Positions 5,185 through 5,372 of a stretch of DNA of 5,372 bases are shown here, in pieces. Within the stretch, counting starts at the first letter, position 1. Every line of letters starts with the position of its first letter. The notes below the pieces were generated by a model. It was given only the letters and a program-made list of their open reading frames with translations. It did not search any database and had not been told where the DNA came from. The DNA is taken from contig NZ_JAWLCK010000151.1 of NCBI RefSeq assembly GCF_041687175.1, forward strand, positions 1-5,372, read 5' to 3'. The DNA is from Lutispora sp041687175 (lineage in GTDB: Bacteria; Bacillota; Clostridia; Lutisporales; Lutisporaceae). A program made the translations under genes and the position numbers.

Positions 5185-5372
5185 GTGCGCCCAGCATGGG
5201 CGCAAGCTAGTCGGTGAAAGTCCGATACGGGGGTTGATAGCGCCAACCGTTAGCTTAAGACAAGGGTGTCCACCGTGAGGTGGAATCTGAAGGAAGTCGG
5301 CGGCAAAACTCCGGTCTGAGGAACACGAACTACATATAAGGCTTAAGTCTGTGGGTGAGTTTGCATGACAAA
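5185..5372 (+). mobile_element. Group IIC intron, 5' end and part of domain I (3' truncated by window)
   Basis: The element begins with the group II 5' consensus GTGCG at 5185. Its folding is visible: GCGCCC/GGGCGC (5187-5192 with 5198-5203), AAGCTA/TAGCTT closing a branched region (5204-5209 with 5251-5256), TCGG/CCGA (5211-5214 with 5222-5225), GGTTG/CAACC (5232-5236 with 5244-5248), and TCCACC/GGTGGA with a GTGA tetraloop of the GNRA type (5269-5284). Blocks such as GGAATCTGAAGGAAG, GGTCTGAGGAACACGAACT and TGAGTTTGCAT match, from memory, the Oceanobacillus iheyensis group IIC intron. Insertion just after a terminator-like hairpin also fits class IIC. Domains II-VI and any reverse transcriptase/maturase gene in domain IV lie to the right of the window. 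A clear EBS1/IBS1 pairing next to the splice site could not be assigned. GC content is about 57% in one line counted, far above the neighbouring gene. Confidence 0.9.

Noticed and set aside
5177..5347. EBS1/IBS1 pairing of TTAAG (5343-5347) with CTTAA (5177-5181)
   Set aside because: The bases pair perfectly, but three bases would remain between IBS1 and the 5' splice site, whereas IBS1 should abut it. It may be coincidence.

Overview
The window looks like a low-GC, anaerobic, probably spore-forming Firmicute of the Clostridia type. The grounds are AT-rich genes, strong AGGAGG-type ribosome binding sites, an FMN/FAD fumarate-reductase-like flavoprotein, a WG-repeat exported protein with stalk domains, and a bacterial group IIC intron. 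Genus cannot be fixed from this sequence.

Layout, left to right. (1) Positions 1-1439 (+) hold the 3' part of a flavocytochrome-c/urocanate-reductase-like FAD oxidoreductase; its reading frame is open to the left edge, so the N-terminus lies outside. (2) Two hairpins (1456-1490 and 1523-1557) separate it from a convergent cupin gene (2183-1569, -) with an unusual tyrosine-rich N-terminal segment. (3) A 205-bp divergent intergenic region carries a possible cupin promoter and a 12-bp perfect palindrome. (4) Positions 2389-3138 (+) encode a small DNA amino-methyltransferase whose motifs run I-II-III-IV, a permuted order, with no restriction enzyme beside it. (5) A good extended -10 promoter precedes an exported WG-repeat protein (3255-4730). 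An in-frame TAA then cuts it off from two stalk (copper-amine-oxidase-N-like) domains (4731-5135), which continue in the same frame. (6) A 13-bp terminator-like hairpin (5148-5179) is followed five bases later by the 5' end of a group IIC intron (5185 to the right edge), the insertion site typical of that intron class.

The genes do not form one operon: orientations alternate, and stem-loops or promoters separate them. No shared pathway is evident. The region reads as an accessory patchwork. Lines counted by eye give about 45-52% GC in the flavoprotein, 28-32% in the methyltransferase, 25% in the WG gene and 57% in the intron.

I did not find a convincing new multi-gene system. The points most worth a second look are the stop codon splitting the WG/stalk protein, the terminator-targeted intron, the tyrosine ladder on the cupin, and the permuted orphan methyltransferase.
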